Shown in pieces: positions 32,613 to 42,344 of a DNA stretch of 45,659 nt; position 1 is the first letter of the stretch, and each line of letters opens with the position of its first letter. The position numbers were made by a program, and so were the translations under genes. The stretch is from an uncultured Verrucomicrobiota bacterium (GTDB lineage: Bacteria > Verrucomicrobiota > Verrucomicrobiia > Chthoniobacterales > JACTMZ01), in NCBI GenBank assembly GCA_903953565.1, contig CAJBKE010000044.1, forward strand, positions 1 to 45,659. The letters are read 5' to 3'. A model generated the notes under the pieces. That model was not told where the DNA came from and made no database searches. It worked only from the letters and a program-made list of their open reading frames with translations.

Positions 32613-34946
32613 ATGAGACCTCGCTTCCTCGCCGCCCTTTTGCTGTTTTTTGCTTTGTTGCCCGATCTTTTCGCGCAGATGGCGCCGCCGGCCGGCCCGC
32701 CCGCTGGTCCAGTTGTTCGCTCGGTCGTGGTGCAATACGTCGGTCCTGAAACGATCAGCCGCCAGCGCGTCATGGCCAACCTCAAGACCAAAGTCGGCGA
32801 TCTTTATTCCGAGCGGGCCGCCGAAGATGACGTCAAGACCCTGTTCGCCACCGGCGATGTCAACAACGTCCGCATTTTCGCCGAGCCGCAGGGCGACGGA
32901 GTGAAGGTGATCATTCTCGTCCAAGGCCGCGCCGTGGTCAGTGAGATCCTCATCGAGGGACCGGTGGAAATTTCGCCCAATCGCTTGCGCAAAGAGCTGA
33001 CCTTCAAAGTCGGCGACCGGCTCAGCGAAGAGCAGGTGGAGAAATCGCGCCAAGCCATGGTCGAGCTTTACCAGGACCGCAACTTCAGCGGCGTGAACGT
33101 CACCACCCGCGTCGACACCAATGACCGCACCGGCGATTCGCGTGTCGTTTTCCAGGTCGACGAGGGTTTCAAACAGGTGGTCAAGCGTATCGATTTCGTG
33201 GGCAACGACTCCATGTTGGCCAAAGACCTGCGCAAGGCCATGAAGACCAAGACGAAGAACCTTCTCTCGTTCCTCAACAAGAGCGGACGTCTCGTGCCTT
33301 CCCAGTTGCAGGAAGACAAGGATGCCATCCGTCTGGCTTACCAGAATGAAGGTTTCGCCGATGCGCAGGTCACCAACGTCGAGGTTGTCCCGCTCACCGG
33401 CAACAGCGTCGAACTGATCTTCACCGTCCGCGAAGGAATCCAATACAGCGTCAACCGCCTCCGCCTCGATGGCGTCAATGTCACTTCGGCCGATGAATTG
33501 ATGGGCCGCCTGAAAATGGTCGACGGCTCGCTCTACACTCCGGACGGTCTTGGCGCCGACCTCAAGGCCCTGCAGGAATTCTACGGTTCGCAGGGCTACA
33601 TCGATTCCCTCATTGTTCCCGAGATCTCGCCGGCCGGCCAGGGTCTGGTCAACGTGACCTACCGCATCGACGAGGGCGCGCAGTCCTACCTCAATCTCGT
33701 CAACGTCCAGGGCAACACGCGGACCAAAGACAAGGTGATCCGCCGCGAATTGGCGGTCAAACCCGGCGACGTCTATGACACGGTCTTGGTCGACGCGAGC
33801 CGCCAGCGTCTCGAAAACCTGAACTATTTTTCGCAAGTCCAAACCGTGCCGACGGACACCATGATCCCGGGCCGCAAGGATCTGAATGTCATCGTCGAGG
33901 AAAAGCGCACCGGTTCGTTCAACTTCGGCGCCGGCTTCAGCACGATCGACAGCCTGGTCGGTTTTGCCGAATTGCAGCAGACGAACTTCGACATATTCGG
34001 CTGGCCTAATTTTGTCGGCGGCGGTCAGCGCCTGCGTATCCGCGGGCAATACGGTATCGAGCGCGCCGATGCCGAGATCTCGTTCACCGAACCCTACTTC
34101 CTCGGCTACAGACTGTCGTTCGGTGCGGAAGCCTTTTACCGCAATGCGACGTTTCTCAGTCCGTATTACGACCAGTCGAACTACGGTGGTGCCCTGCAGC
34201 TTCGTTATCCGGTCAACGACTTCATCGCGGTCAACGCGGAATTCAAGACTGAGGGAATCAGCATCTACGATGTCTCCACAAGCATCCCGCAGATCGCCGG
34301 CGGGACATTCAACGGAGCCACCCTTCCTAACCAGGAGGGCAGCTATTTCCGCAACGCCCTGAGCGGCGGTATCAACTTCGACAATCGTGACAACCTCTTC
34401 CTCACCCGCAAGGGAACCTACGTTGCCTTGAATATGTTCCTCGCCAGCATCACCGGACAGCAGGACGTCGATGACTACGGCATCTCGCTGGAAGGTTCCC
34501 AGCACTTCTCCTTGCCGTGGGATCTCATCTTCCTCGCCAAGGGCCAGTTGGCCACGGTGGATACCGTCGATGGCAGCGGAGATGTGCCCATTTTCGACCG
34601 TCTTTTCCTCGGCGGCGCCAACAACTTGCGCGGCTTCCAGTTCCGCGAAGTCGGCCCCAACAACGGCGGTGTCTATTACGGTGGCAATTCGCTCGGCTAC
34701 GGCACCCTGGAAATGACCTTCCCCGTCATCACCCGCGTCCGCGGCGCATTCTTTGTCGATGCCGGTTATGTCAACCAGAACTCCTGGGACTTCAACGGCT
34801 CCGACTACAATGCCGACTACGGCTTCGGCGTCCGCCTGGACCTGCCGATCGGCCCCATCCGCATCGACTACGGTATCCCCTTTGTCAGCGACCAATACAA
34901 CGGGGGCGGCGGCCAGATTCAGTTCAACATCGGCTACCAATTTTGA
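32613..34946 (+). CDS. bamA: outer-membrane protein assembly factor BamA
   Basis: 777 residues. A signal peptide (MRPRFLAALLLFFALLPDLFA) is followed by five POTRA repeats (about 35-420), recognisable by phrases such as IRKELAVKPGDVYD and YFSQVQTVP. A 16-strand barrel follows (about 440-777). The Omp85 loop-6 motif appears as LRGF in FLGGANNLRGFQF, and the chain ends in a C-terminal aromatic (FNIGYQF), the beta-signal. It inserts beta-barrel proteins into the outer membrane. It is the first gene of bamA-skp-lpxD, the usual order in Gram-negatives. TTGACC at 32539 could be part of its promoter but no good -10 follows. Confidence 0.98.
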   Translation: MRPRFLAALLLFFALLPDLFAQMAPPAGPPAGPVVRSVVVQYVGPETISRQRVMANLKTKVGDLYSERAAEDDVKTLFATGDVNNVRIFAEPQGDGVKVIILVQGRAVVSEILIEGPVEISPNRLRKELTFKVGDRLSEEQVEKSRQAMVELYQDRNFSGVNVTTRVDTNDRTGDSRVVFQVDEGFKQVVKRIDFVGNDSMLAKDLRKAMKTKTKNLLSFLNKSGRLVPSQLQEDKDAIRLAYQNEGFADAQVTNVEVVPLTGNSVELIFTVREGIQYSVNRLRLDGVNVTSADELMGRLKMVDGSLYTPDGLGADLKALQEFYGSQGYIDSLIVPEISPAGQGLVNVTYRIDEGAQSYLNLVNVQGNTRTKDKVIRRELAVKPGDVYDTVLVDASRQRLENLNYFSQVQTVPTDTMIPGRKDLNVIVEEKRTGSFNFGAGFSTIDSLVGFAELQQTNFDIFGWPNFVGGGQRLRIRGQYGIERADAEISFTEPYFLGYRLSFGAEAFYRNATFLSPYYDQSNYGGALQLRYPVNDFIAVNAEFKTEGISIYDVSTSIPQIAGGTFNGATLPNQEGSYFRNALSGGINFDNRDNLFLTRKGTYVALNMFLASITGQQDVDDYGISLEGSQHFSLPWDLIFLAKGQLATVDTVDGSGDVPIFDRLFLGGANNLRGFQFREVGPNNGGVYYGGNSLGYGTLEMTFPVITRVRGAFFVDAGYVNQNSWDFNGSDYNADYGFGVRLDLPIGPIRIDYGIPFVSDQYNGGGGQIQFNIGYQF

Positions 34947-35021
34947 ACGTTTCCCCCGCCCTTCGCGTCTGATCAAAAGGCTTTACTTGCCACCTCATCC
35001 ATCCAATATCCCGATTCACCT

Positions 35022-35609
35022 ATGAAACAACTGATCGTCTCCCTGTCCGTCGCCACGGCCCTCTGCTCCTTCGCCAGCTCATCCGCGCTGGCCCAGATGA
35101 AGGTCGGCATCGTGGACATGAACAAAGTTTTCACCAGCTACTACAAAACCAAGGACGCGGAAGCCCGTCTCAATGACGCCCGCGCCCAAGCCAAGACGGA
35201 TCTCGACGGCCGTCTCGAGACGCTCAAGTCCAACATGGAGGCGATCAACAAACTCGAAGCCGATGCCAAAAAGCCCGAGCTGACTCCCGACAAGCAGCAG
35301 GCAGCCATCCGCACCCGCGATGAGAAAATCAACGAAGTCCGCAACCTCGACCGCGAAATCGGCGAATTCCGCCAGACTCGCGAGCGCCAATTGCAGGAGC
35401 AATTCATGCGCATGCGCGGCGACATCGTGCAGGACATCATGAAAATCGTGGACGCCAAGGTCAAAGCCGAGGGCTTTGAACTCGTCTTCGACAAGTCTGG
35501 TCAAGGCATCAGCCAAGTTCCGGTTGTCCTCTTCTCCGCGCCTTCCATGGATTTCAGCGACAGTCTCATCACCGAGCTGAACAAGAACGCGCCGGCCAAG
35601 AAAAACTGA
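35022..35609 (+). CDS. skp: OmpH/Skp-family periplasmic chaperone
   Basis: 195 residues. A signal peptide ending at SALAQ, then MKVGIVDMNKVFTSYYKT, the conserved first strand of the family, and a long charged coiled coil (about 45-140). The terminal beta part (GFELVFDKSGQGISQVPVVLF) is also typical. It carries unfolded outer-membrane proteins to BamA. It lies 75 bases after bamA and 35 bases before lpxD. Confidence 0.95.
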   Translation: MKQLIVSLSVATALCSFASSSALAQMKVGIVDMNKVFTSYYKTKDAEARLNDARAQAKTDLDGRLETLKSNMEAINKLEADAKKPELTPDKQQAAIRTRDEKINEVRNLDREIGEFRQTRERQLQEQFMRMRGDIVQDIMKIVDAKVKAEGFELVFDKSGQGISQVPVVLFSAPSMDFSDSLITELNKNAPAKKN

Positions 35610-35611
35610 CC

Positions 35612-35638
35612 GGCCACGGGCGCGTTTCTGCGCCGGCC
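35612..35638 (+). other. GC hairpin between skp and lpxD
   Basis: GGCC, bulge ACG, GGCGC, loop GTTTCT, GCGCC, GGCC. There is no following T-run, so it is not an intrinsic terminator. It ends seven bases before the lpxD ATG, so it could affect translation or RNA stability of that gene. Confidence 0.4.
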
Positions 35639-35644
35639 TGATTC

Positions 35645-36658
35645 ATGCCGACCGTTTCCGAACTGGCCGCCCTCGTGGGCGGCCAATTTCTTTCGGAGTC
35701 CGGCTCCGTTCCAATCACCGGCCCGGCCGGCCTGGCCGAGGCGCACGCCGGCGAAATATCATTTTTCGGCCATCCACGCTACGCAGCCGACCTGCAAACG
35801 ACCAAGGCGTCGGCCGTCCTTGTTCCGCGCGATTTCCAAGGCGAAACCGCAGCGGCCTGCATTCGCGTCGACAATCCGTCTTCCGCCTTCACGGTCATCA
35901 CGCAGCAGTTCCTTCCGCCGCCCTCCGCCCCGCCGCCCGGCGTGCATCCCTCGGCGGTTGTCGATCCGTCGGCCCGCATCGCATCGGATGCCGCCATCCA
36001 GGCCCAAGCGGTCATCGAAGCGGATGCCGTCATCGGCGCCGGATCGGTTGTTGGTGCCGGGTGTTTCATCGGCCGGGGCGCGGCCATCGGTGCGGGTTGT
36101 TTTCTGCACCCGCATGTCACTGTGCGCGAAGCGTGTGTCCTTGGTGACCGGGTGATCCTGCACAGCGGAGTCGTCGTCGGATCGGATGGGTTCGGCTATG
36201 ACACCAAAAACGGTCGTCACGAAAAAATCCCGCAGAGTGGCATCGTCTTGGTCGGCAATGATGTAGAGATCGGAGCCAATACGACGATCGATCGTGCCCG
36301 TTTCGGTCGCACCGTGATCGGAGAGGGGACCAAGATCGACAACCTCGTCATGATCGCCCACAACGTGGTCATCGGGCGCCATTGCATCATCTGCGCGCAG
36401 GTCGGTATTTCGGGCAGCACGCAGGTTGGTGATTATGTTGTTCTCGCCGGACAGGCGGGGATTGTCGGTCATATCAAGATCGGTGACGGCGCCATCGTCG
36501 GCGCGCAGAGCGGACTGAGCAACGATCTCGAACCCAAAGCCATTGTGGTCGGCAGCCCGCCGCGTCCGATTGGGGAATGGAAGCGATCGATCGTGCGCAT
36601 TGACCGACTCGGTCAGCTTTACGACCGCGTGAAGAAACTCGAAGAACGCGCCGGCTGA
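35645..36658 (+). CDS. lpxD: UDP-3-O-(3-hydroxymyristoyl)glucosamine N-acyltransferase
   Basis: 337 residues. The third enzyme of lipid A synthesis, adding the second acyl chain in the cytoplasm. The N-terminal UDP-binding part (1-100, [13 protein letters not shown]) leads into a hexapeptide-repeat left-handed beta helix ([19 protein letters not shown] ... [22 protein letters not shown]). The catalytic His is His239 in MIAHNVVIG, the same position as in E. coli. [13 protein letters not shown] and the C-terminal helix ([18 protein letters not shown]) are standard. The start ATG is 35 bases after skp. Its presence implies an LPS-bearing outer membrane. Confidence 0.97.
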   Translation: MPTVSELAALVGGQFLSESGSVPITGPAGLAEAHAGEISFFGHPRYAADLQTTKASAVLVPRDFQGETAAACIRVDNPSSAFTVITQQFLPPPSAPPPGVHPSAVVDPSARIASDAAIQAQAVIEADAVIGAGSVVGAGCFIGRGAAIGAGCFLHPHVTVREACVLGDRVILHSGVVVGSDGFGYDTKNGRHEKIPQSGIVLVGNDVEIGANTTIDRARFGRTVIGEGTKIDNLVMIAHNVVIGRHCIICAQVGISGSTQVGDYVVLAGQAGIVGHIKIGDGAIVGAQSGLSNDLEPKAIVVGSPPRPIGEWKRSIVRIDRLGQLYDRVKKLEERAG

Positions 36659-36661
36659 TCA

Positions 36662-36976
36662 ATGGTCCTGCTGGTTTTCTGCACCTTTCCCGACGCGGAC
36701 ACGGCGGCCGCGGTGACCAAGACCTTGGTCGGGGAAAAGCTCGTCGCTTGCGGCACGATCCTGCCCGGTGTCCGTTCGATCTACGAGTGGGAGGGCAAAA
36801 TGGAGGACGCGTCCGAGGTGCTCGTGCTTTTCAAGACAGCCGGCCCGGCTTACGCCAAGCTGGAGAAGCGCCTGCTCAAACTGCATCCCTACGACATGCC
36901 GGAGATCGTGGCCCTCGAAGCCGGCGCCGCCTCGAAAGGCTACGCCGCATGGGTTGCCTCGGCTGTTAATGGATAA
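36662..36976 (+). CDS. cutA: divalent-cation tolerance protein CutA
   Basis: 104 residues, typical length. ACGTILPGVRSIYEWEGKMEDASEVLVLFKT and HPYDMPEIVALEA are the diagnostic blocks. CutA forms stable trimers; its metal role is debated. It starts three bases after the lpxD stop, so it is translated from the same transcript. The TAA stop (36974-36976) is the first three bases of palindrome B. Confidence 0.95.
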   Translation: MVLLVFCTFPDADTAAAVTKTLVGEKLVACGTILPGVRSIYEWEGKMEDASEVLVLFKTAGPAYAKLEKRLLKLHPYDMPEIVALEAGAASKGYAAWVASAVNG

Positions 36977-37046
36977 GGTGGATCGCGCCGTCCTGGCGCG
37001 ATATTTCCTTTGAAGAAATCGCAATCGGGACATCGCGATCCACCTT
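36974..37046. repeat. interspersed palindrome, family B (copy 2)
   Basis: TAAGGTGGATCGCG (36974-36987) and CGCGATCCACCTT (37034-37046). The internal ATCGCGCC/GGCGCGAT hairpin is retained, while the central part differs from copy 1. The left end supplies the cutA stop codon. It fills most of the 103-base gap to trpC. Confidence 0.85.
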
Positions 37047-37079
37047 CCGCTGGCGGCCATTCCGCAGTAGATTTCGGAC

Positions 37080-37907
37080 ATGACCATTCTTGATCGCATT
37101 CTGCCCGATGTGCGGCGGGAGCTGGATGAGGCACGGGCCGTCATGCCGCTGGATGAAGTGCGCCGCCTCGCCGCGGCAGCCCGCCCGCCGCGGGATTTTG
37201 CCCATGCGCTCACGGCCCGCGGCTTCGGCTTGATCGCCGAGATCAAGCGCCGGTCGCCCAGCGTGGGGGAAATGTCCGCGGCGAACGTGGCGGACGCCGC
37301 GGCGGCCTACGAAGAGAGTCCGATTGTCCATGCTGTTTCGGTGCTGACCAACCAAACCCATTTCGGCATGGGAGTGGCGGACTTGGAGAAATTCGCCGCG
37401 GCTGCGACCAAACCGGTTCTGCGCAAGGATTTCATCCTCGACCCGTATCAGATCTACGCGGCGCGCGCTGCCGGCGCGGATGCGGTGCTGCTCATGGCTA
37501 ATGTGTTATCCGCCGACCAACTCCGCGATTTCCACAACTTGATTCTGGAACTGGGGATGGAAGCCCTCTTCGAAGTGCACGAGGAGCATGAAATTGACGC
37601 GTTGCCCGCCACCGCGCGGGTGGTGGGCATCAACAGCCGGAAATTCAAATCTCGCGAGGGCTTTGTTCCCGCCGGCCACTCGGCCGAGGAGGATTTCACC
37701 CTTGATTTCGCCGCTTTTGAACTGGCCGAAAGCCTGCCGGCCGGGTGCGTACGCGTGGCCGAAAGCGGGGTCACCCCCCAGACCGTGGCTCCTCTCGCCC
37801 GCCATTTCGATGCCGCTCTGGTCGGCACCTCGCTCCTGCGCGATCCGCGCGGCGTGCGCGCGGCTTTGCAGGATTTTGTCCGCGCTCTTGCCGTGGTGGG
37901 TGACTGA
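37080..37907 (+). CDS. trpC: indole-3-glycerol-phosphate synthase
   Basis: 275 residues, (beta/alpha)8 barrel enzyme of tryptophan synthesis. Conserved points: LIAEIKRRSPS with the catalytic Lys/Glu, PVLRKDFILDPYQIYAARAAGADAVLLM with the catalytic Lys, VVGINSRKFKS (usual NNRDL is changed to NSRKF) and RVAESGV. No other trp gene is in the window; it is placed alone between cutA and ruvB. The gap to ruvB is 18 bases, so they are likely co-transcribed. Confidence 0.97.
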   Translation: MTILDRILPDVRRELDEARAVMPLDEVRRLAAAARPPRDFAHALTARGFGLIAEIKRRSPSVGEMSAANVADAAAAYEESPIVHAVSVLTNQTHFGMGVADLEKFAAAATKPVLRKDFILDPYQIYAARAAGADAVLLMANVLSADQLRDFHNLILELGMEALFEVHEEHEIDALPATARVVGINSRKFKSREGFVPAGHSAEEDFTLDFAAFELAESLPAGCVRVAESGVTPQTVAPLARHFDAALVGTSLLRDPRGVRAALQDFVRALAVVGD

Positions 37908-37925
37908 AGTCCATCCTGCGTGGCT

Positions 37926-38957
37926 ATGTCCGGCAAAGATTTCCTGCGCGAAGCCGTCGAGGCGCCCGAGACGCCTCTCGACGTTTCGCTGCGTCCGCCC
38001 ATGTTCGCGGAATTCGCCGGACAGGCGCGCGTGGTCGAGCGCCTGCAACTCATGGTCGACGCGGCGACGAAGCGTGGCGACGCGCTGCAGCACATTCTGC
38101 TCTCAGGTCCGCCCGGGCTCGGCAAGACGACCCTTGCGCTCATCCTCGGCAATGCCATGGGTGCGGAAGTCAAATGCACGAGCGGTCCGACCATCGAGAA
38201 GGCCGGCGATCTGGCCGGCCTTCTCACCACGCTTCCCGAGGGTGCGATTCTTTTCATCGATGAGATCCATCGCTTGCAGCCGGCGATCGAGGAATACCTT
38301 TATCCCGCGATGGAAGACTACAAGGTCGACATCATCATCGACGCGGGACCGAACGCGCGCAGCGTGCGGCTCAACCTGCCGAAATTCACCCTCGTCGGCG
38401 CGACCACGCGTTCGGGCATGATCAGCGCGCCCTTGCGCTCGCGCTTCGGCATGACTTGCCGTCTCGATTATTACGAGGCGGACGAACTCGTCCGGATCGT
38501 CGAGCGCAGTGCCGGTCTGCTCAATGTCGAGATCGATCCCGGCGGCTCGCGCGAAATTGCGAACCGCGCCCGCGGAACACCGCGCATCGCCAACAATCTT
38601 CTGCAATGGTGCCGCGATTACGCGCAGGTGCGGGCCGGCGGTCTCATCACCGCGGAATCCGCGTCGGCTGCTTTGGCCATGCTCGATATCGACGGGGACG
38701 GGCTCGATGAAATGGACAAGCGGATCCTCGAAACAATCGTCCATCGTTTCGGCGGCGGTCCGGTCGGGCTGAATTCCCTCGCTGTCGCGGTCGGCGAGGA
38801 ATCTGGCACGCTCGAGGAAGTGCACGAACCGTTCCTCATCATGCGCGGCTATCTGCATCGCACGCCCCAGGGCCGCGCCGCCATGCCTGCCGCGTACACC
38901 AAACTCGGACTGTCTGCGCCGTCTCGCGCGGGGCAGCAGGAGCTGTTCGGGGCCTGA
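37926..38957 (+). CDS. ruvB: Holliday junction branch-migration ATPase RuvB
   Basis: 343 residues from the ATG at 37926; an upstream GTG (37920) adds two. Walker [12 protein letters not shown], Walker [10 protein letters not shown], the sensor-1 [10 protein letters not shown] and the C-terminal winged-helix part ([33 protein letters not shown]) are complete. RuvB drives branch migration with RuvA. No ruvA or ruvC is in the window. Confidence 0.98.
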   Translation: MSGKDFLREAVEAPETPLDVSLRPPMFAEFAGQARVVERLQLMVDAATKRGDALQHILLSGPPGLGKTTLALILGNAMGAEVKCTSGPTIEKAGDLAGLLTTLPEGAILFIDEIHRLQPAIEEYLYPAMEDYKVDIIIDAGPNARSVRLNLPKFTLVGATTRSGMISAPLRSRFGMTCRLDYYEADELVRIVERSAGLLNVEIDPGGSREIANRARGTPRIANNLLQWCRDYAQVRAGGLITAESASAALAMLDIDGDGLDEMDKRILETIVHRFGGGPVGLNSLAVAVGEESGTLEEVHEPFLIMRGYLHRTPQGRAAMPAAYTKLGLSAPSRAGQQELFGA

Positions 38958-38972
38958 GGAACCGGCAACTTT

Positions 38973-40754
38973 ATGGGAGTCTACCGCCGCACGCTTTCCT
39001 ACTACCGCCCGTTCTGGGTGGAGACATCACTCGCGCTTTTGCTCAGTCTCGGCGTGACCGCGCTGAATCTGCTCAAGCCTTGGCCGTTCAAATACATCGT
39101 GGACGGGATCCTTTCGCCGGTGAACGAGGCCACGCGCCCGGCGCACGAGCAATTGCAGCAATGGTTCGGCGCCATGCCCGGATCGCAGGTCATCTTCATT
39201 CTCTGCCTTTCCATGGTCCTCATCACGTTCGTGGCTGGGCTGATCAATCTTTTCTCGAACTACATGCTCATCGGCGTGGGTTTGAAGGCTCTCCTGCGTA
39301 TCCGCACCGAGCTTTACGCCTACCTGCAGTCGCTTTCGCTCAAGTTTCACGACACGCGCCGCAGCAGCGACTCGAGTTTTCGCGTGGCCTACGATTCGCA
39401 GTCCATCCAAACGATCTACAACCGCGGATTCACCAATATTTTTTCTTCGGGCCTCATGCTGGTGGCCACGTTCGTCATCATGGTGAAAATCGATGCGCGG
39501 CTCACTATGCTGTCGCTCGCGGTCGTGCCGGTCATTGTTTTCCTCATTCACTACTACGCGAAAAAAGTCCGGACCCAGAGCACCACGATCAAGGAGCGCG
39601 AGAGTGATCTGCTGGCCACGGTGCAGGAAGGACTCGCCTCGATCCGTTTGGTCCACGCTTTCGGGCGTGAGGATTATGAAGTCGGCCAATTCAGGCGCCG
39701 CGCCGCAGAGAGTCTTGCCGCCAACATGCAAATGACCATGACGTCGGTAGTCAGCGCGCTGGTGGTCGGGACGCTGATGGCGGCGGGCACCGCGGTCCTT
39801 TATTACGCAGGCTCGTTGCACGTCATGGAGCAAAAGCTTTCGCTCGGGGATCTCTTGGTCTTTGCCTCCTACCTGCTCATGCTTTACTCGCCGCTCGAGC
39901 AATTGACGCACACGGCGTGGGCCATGGAGGGTGCGGCGGCGGGCGCGCGCCGGTGCTTCGATATTCTCGACCGGCCCGACGAGGTGCCCGAGGCCCCTGA
40001 TGCCAAGCCATTGCGTCAGGCAAAGGGAGACATCGAATTCCGCGACGTCGACTTCGGCTACTCCAATGAGCGCCTCATTCTCAACGGCATCCAGCTCCAC
40101 ATCCGCGCCGGCGAGCGTGTTGCTTTGGCGGGTGGCACCGGGGCGGGCAAGAGCACGCTGCTCAGTTTGGTTCCGAGGTTCTACGATCCGACACGCGGGA
40201 CGGTGTCGATCGACGGGCACAATCTGCGCGAGGTGACCAAGAAATCCCTGCGCTCGCACATCAGCATGGTGCTGCAGGACACGGTGCTTCTTTCCACCAC
40301 GGTGCGCGAAAACATCGCTTATGGTCGTCCGGGTGCCACCGAAGAGGAAATCATGGAAGCCGCCCGCCGTGCCCAAGCTTATGACTTTATCATGGCGATG
40401 CCCGAAGGGTTCGCCAGCCAGGTGGGCGAGCGGGGTGGGCACCTCAGTGTCGGCCAGCGGCAGCGCATCGGCATCGCGCGCGCTTTCCTCAAAGATGCCC
40501 CGATCCTTCTCCTCGACGAGCCGACGTCCGCCCTCGACGGGGCGACCGAGCAGGCCGTCATGGCGGTCGTCACGGAGCTCATGCGCGGCCGCACGACTTT
40601 GATCATCACCCACCGTCTGGCCACGGTGCACGGGCTCGACCGCATTGTCGTGCTCGAGCACGGGCATGTCGCGGAAGACGGAACAGGGCCGGAACTTCTG
40701 GCCAAAAACGGCCCCTACGCGAAAATGTTCCGCGCTGGTCAGCACGAAGCGTGA
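38973..40754 (+). CDS. MsbA-like ABC exporter (TM + ATPase)
   Basis: 593 residues. The N-terminal six-helix exporter domain is followed by an ATPase from about 345: Walker A GGTGAGKST, Walker B ILLLDEPTSAL and His in ITHRLATV. The signature reads LSVGQRQRIGIARA, a Val in place of the usual second Gly (LSGGQ). Such exporters flip lipid A-core, lipids or glycolipids. It sits 15 bases after ruvB and its stop overlaps the next glycosyltransferase start (GTGA), and lpxD is nearby, which suggests a lipid or LPS cargo; the cargo is not provable from sequence. Confidence 0.95.
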   Translation: MGVYRRTLSYYRPFWVETSLALLLSLGVTALNLLKPWPFKYIVDGILSPVNEATRPAHEQLQQWFGAMPGSQVIFILCLSMVLITFVAGLINLFSNYMLIGVGLKALLRIRTELYAYLQSLSLKFHDTRRSSDSSFRVAYDSQSIQTIYNRGFTNIFSSGLMLVATFVIMVKIDARLTMLSLAVVPVIVFLIHYYAKKVRTQSTTIKERESDLLATVQEGLASIRLVHAFGREDYEVGQFRRRAAESLAANMQMTMTSVVSALVVGTLMAAGTAVLYYAGSLHVMEQKLSLGDLLVFASYLLMLYSPLEQLTHTAWAMEGAAAGARRCFDILDRPDEVPEAPDAKPLRQAKGDIEFRDVDFGYSNERLILNGIQLHIRAGERVALAGGTGAGKSTLLSLVPRFYDPTRGTVSIDGHNLREVTKKSLRSHISMVLQDTVLLSTTVRENIAYGRPGATEEEIMEAARRAQAYDFIMAMPEGFASQVGERGGHLSVGQRQRIGIARAFLKDAPILLLDEPTSALDGATEQAVMAVVTELMRGRTTLIITHRLATVHGLDRIVVLEHGHVAEDGTGPELLAKNGPYAKMFRAGQHEA

Positions 40755-41923
40755 AAAAGAAACGTCTCATTGTCCTCGGTTTCATGGGCGGATGCCCGGT
40801 GGCGGGAGTCATCTGGCAACACCTGCATTACATCATCGGGCTGCAGCGGCTCGGCCACGAGGTATGGTATGTAGAAGACGGATCCCGTTACCCTTATGAT
40901 CCGGAGGCCTTCACTATCACGGAGGATTTCTCCTACGCGTCCCGCATGTTGGAGCGCTTGTCGCGTGAATACGGCTTTGAAAATCGCTGGTGCTTCTGCG
41001 CGCGCTATGGTGACGAGCCGCGGACGGCGGGTTTGGGATTGTCGAGCTTGCGCGATCTTTATCGGACGTGCGATGCCGCGTTGAATGTTTGCGGTAGTCA
41101 CGAACTGAACGACGACCTGCGTGCCATTCGCCGGCTCATCTATGTCGAGAGCGATCCGGGCGTCGAGCAGATCAAGATCGACCTCGGGGAGAAGGCGACG
41201 CGCGATTATCTCGAGGAGCACCATGTGCTCTTCACCTTCGGTGAAGCCGTGGGGACGGACCGGTTTCCCGTGCCGCGGCACGGCTTGGAATGGTTGCCCA
41301 CGCGACAGCCGATCGTCACGGATTTGTGGTATTCCGAAAAAGCGCCTTCCCCGGACGCGGTTTACACATCGATTTGCAACTGGTCGACGAGCGGGAAGAA
41401 GGACATCGAGTGGCGGGGGAGCAACTACCTTTGGAGCAAGTCGCTTGAATTCCTCAAGTTCGTCGAAGCGCCGCGCCGCTGTGGCGAGACCTTCGAACTG
41501 GCCACCGATATCAAGGATGCGGGCGAGAAGAGTCTGTTCGAATCCAACCAATGGCGTCTGGTCGATCCGCATGCCCTGAGCATCGACTGGGACGGATACC
41601 GCGATTATATCCGCGCCTCCAAAGGCGAATTCACGGTGGCCAAGGACCAATACACGCGCCTGCATACCGGATGGTTCAGCGACCGGTCGGCGTGTTACTT
41701 GGCATCCGGGCGTCCGGTCATCACACAAGAAACGGGATTCACCGAATACTACGGCGGGCGCGAAGGACTGCTCTCGTTCCGCTCGATGGACGATGTGGTT
41801 GCGGCGGCTGCGGCCATCCGTTCCGACTACGCCCGGCATTCGCGCGCCGCCATCGAGATTGCCCGCGATTATTTCGAGGCGACAAAGGTGCTCGGTTCGC
41901 TTTTGGACCGCGCCGGATTGTAG
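40751..41923 (+). CDS. glycosyltransferase-like protein
   Basis: 390 residues from a GTG that overlaps the ABC stop. The N-terminal LIVLGFMGGCPVAGVIWQHLHYIIGLQRLGHEVWYVED looks like the acceptor side of a GT-B enzyme. The C-terminal half has SDRSACYLASGRPVITQETGF, similar to the donor-binding end of CgeB-like transferases, with FRSMDDVVAAAAAI after it. No E-x7-E pair is clear. It is coupled to the ABC exporter, so the sugar may go onto the exported lipid (inference). The exact family is uncertain. Confidence 0.75.
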   Translation: MKKKRLIVLGFMGGCPVAGVIWQHLHYIIGLQRLGHEVWYVEDGSRYPYDPEAFTITEDFSYASRMLERLSREYGFENRWCFCARYGDEPRTAGLGLSSLRDLYRTCDAALNVCGSHELNDDLRAIRRLIYVESDPGVEQIKIDLGEKATRDYLEEHHVLFTFGEAVGTDRFPVPRHGLEWLPTRQPIVTDLWYSEKAPSPDAVYTSICNWSTSGKKDIEWRGSNYLWSKSLEFLKFVEAPRRCGETFELATDIKDAGEKSLFESNQWRLVDPHALSIDWDGYRDYIRASKGEFTVAKDQYTRLHTGWFSDRSACYLASGRPVITQETGFTEYYGGREGLLSFRSMDDVVAAAAAIRSDYARHSRAAIEIARDYFEATKVLGSLLDRAGL

Positions 41924-41928
41924 GGACG

Positions 41929-42297
41929 GTGAAGACACGTCTTCGGGCCCTTCTCCTCGGCGCCGCGTTGTGCGGAGTTTCCGGGTGTGCGCATTTCGGA
42001 CCGAAGAAGCCGGAAGTGCCGGAGGCAACGCTTCCGACGTGGCTCGGGCGGGTGGTTATGGTCGACAGCCTGCACCGGTTCGTGCTGGTCGATGCCGGCT
42101 CGGCCAGCGCCCCGGCGGCCGGACGCGACGTGGTCACATTGCGCGACAAGCGACGGACCGCGCTGTTGCGGGTCACGGCCGAGACGCGTCCTCCTTACGT
42201 GGCCATGGACATTCTGGAGGGCGAGCCGGCCTTGGGGGACCAGGCTGCCTTGGAAGAAAGTCGGGAACCGCCGGCCGAAGCCCCGGATGCGCCCTGA
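41929..42297 (+). CDS. small lipoprotein of unknown function
   Basis: 122 residues from the GTG at 41929, five bases after the previous stop. The N-terminus is a lipoprotein signal: KTRLRALLLGAALCGVSGC with Cys as the lipidated residue. The mature part is about 100 residues with a short beta-rich core (LGRVVMVDSLHRFVLVDAG ... DVVTLRDKRRTALLRVTAE) and an acidic, Pro-rich tail. The core resembles small OB-like domains in which the 'VV.VD...FVLVD.G' pattern recurs. No name can be given. It probably sits in the outer or inner membrane facing the periplasm. Confidence 0.82.
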   Translation: MKTRLRALLLGAALCGVSGCAHFGPKKPEVPEATLPTWLGRVVMVDSLHRFVLVDAGSASAPAAGRDVVTLRDKRRTALLRVTAETRPPYVAMDILEGEPALGDQAALEESREPPAEAPDAP

Positions 42298-42344
42298 AAG
42301 GCTTTGCGCCGCGCAGGGGGGCGGGGTTTAATACCGGACGCTTT

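Noticed and set aside
32211-34976. A 921-codon open frame on the minus strand, antisense to bamA
   Set aside because: The plus strand encodes a full, motif-complete BamA. The antisense product is an acidic/hydrophobic mix with no motifs or signal. Long antisense frames are expected in GC-rich genes with a strong third-position bias.
39027-40745. A 572-codon open frame antisense to the ABC exporter
   Set aside because: The plus strand encodes a complete exporter with all ATPase motifs; the antisense translation is His/Arg/Asp-rich without a fold signature.
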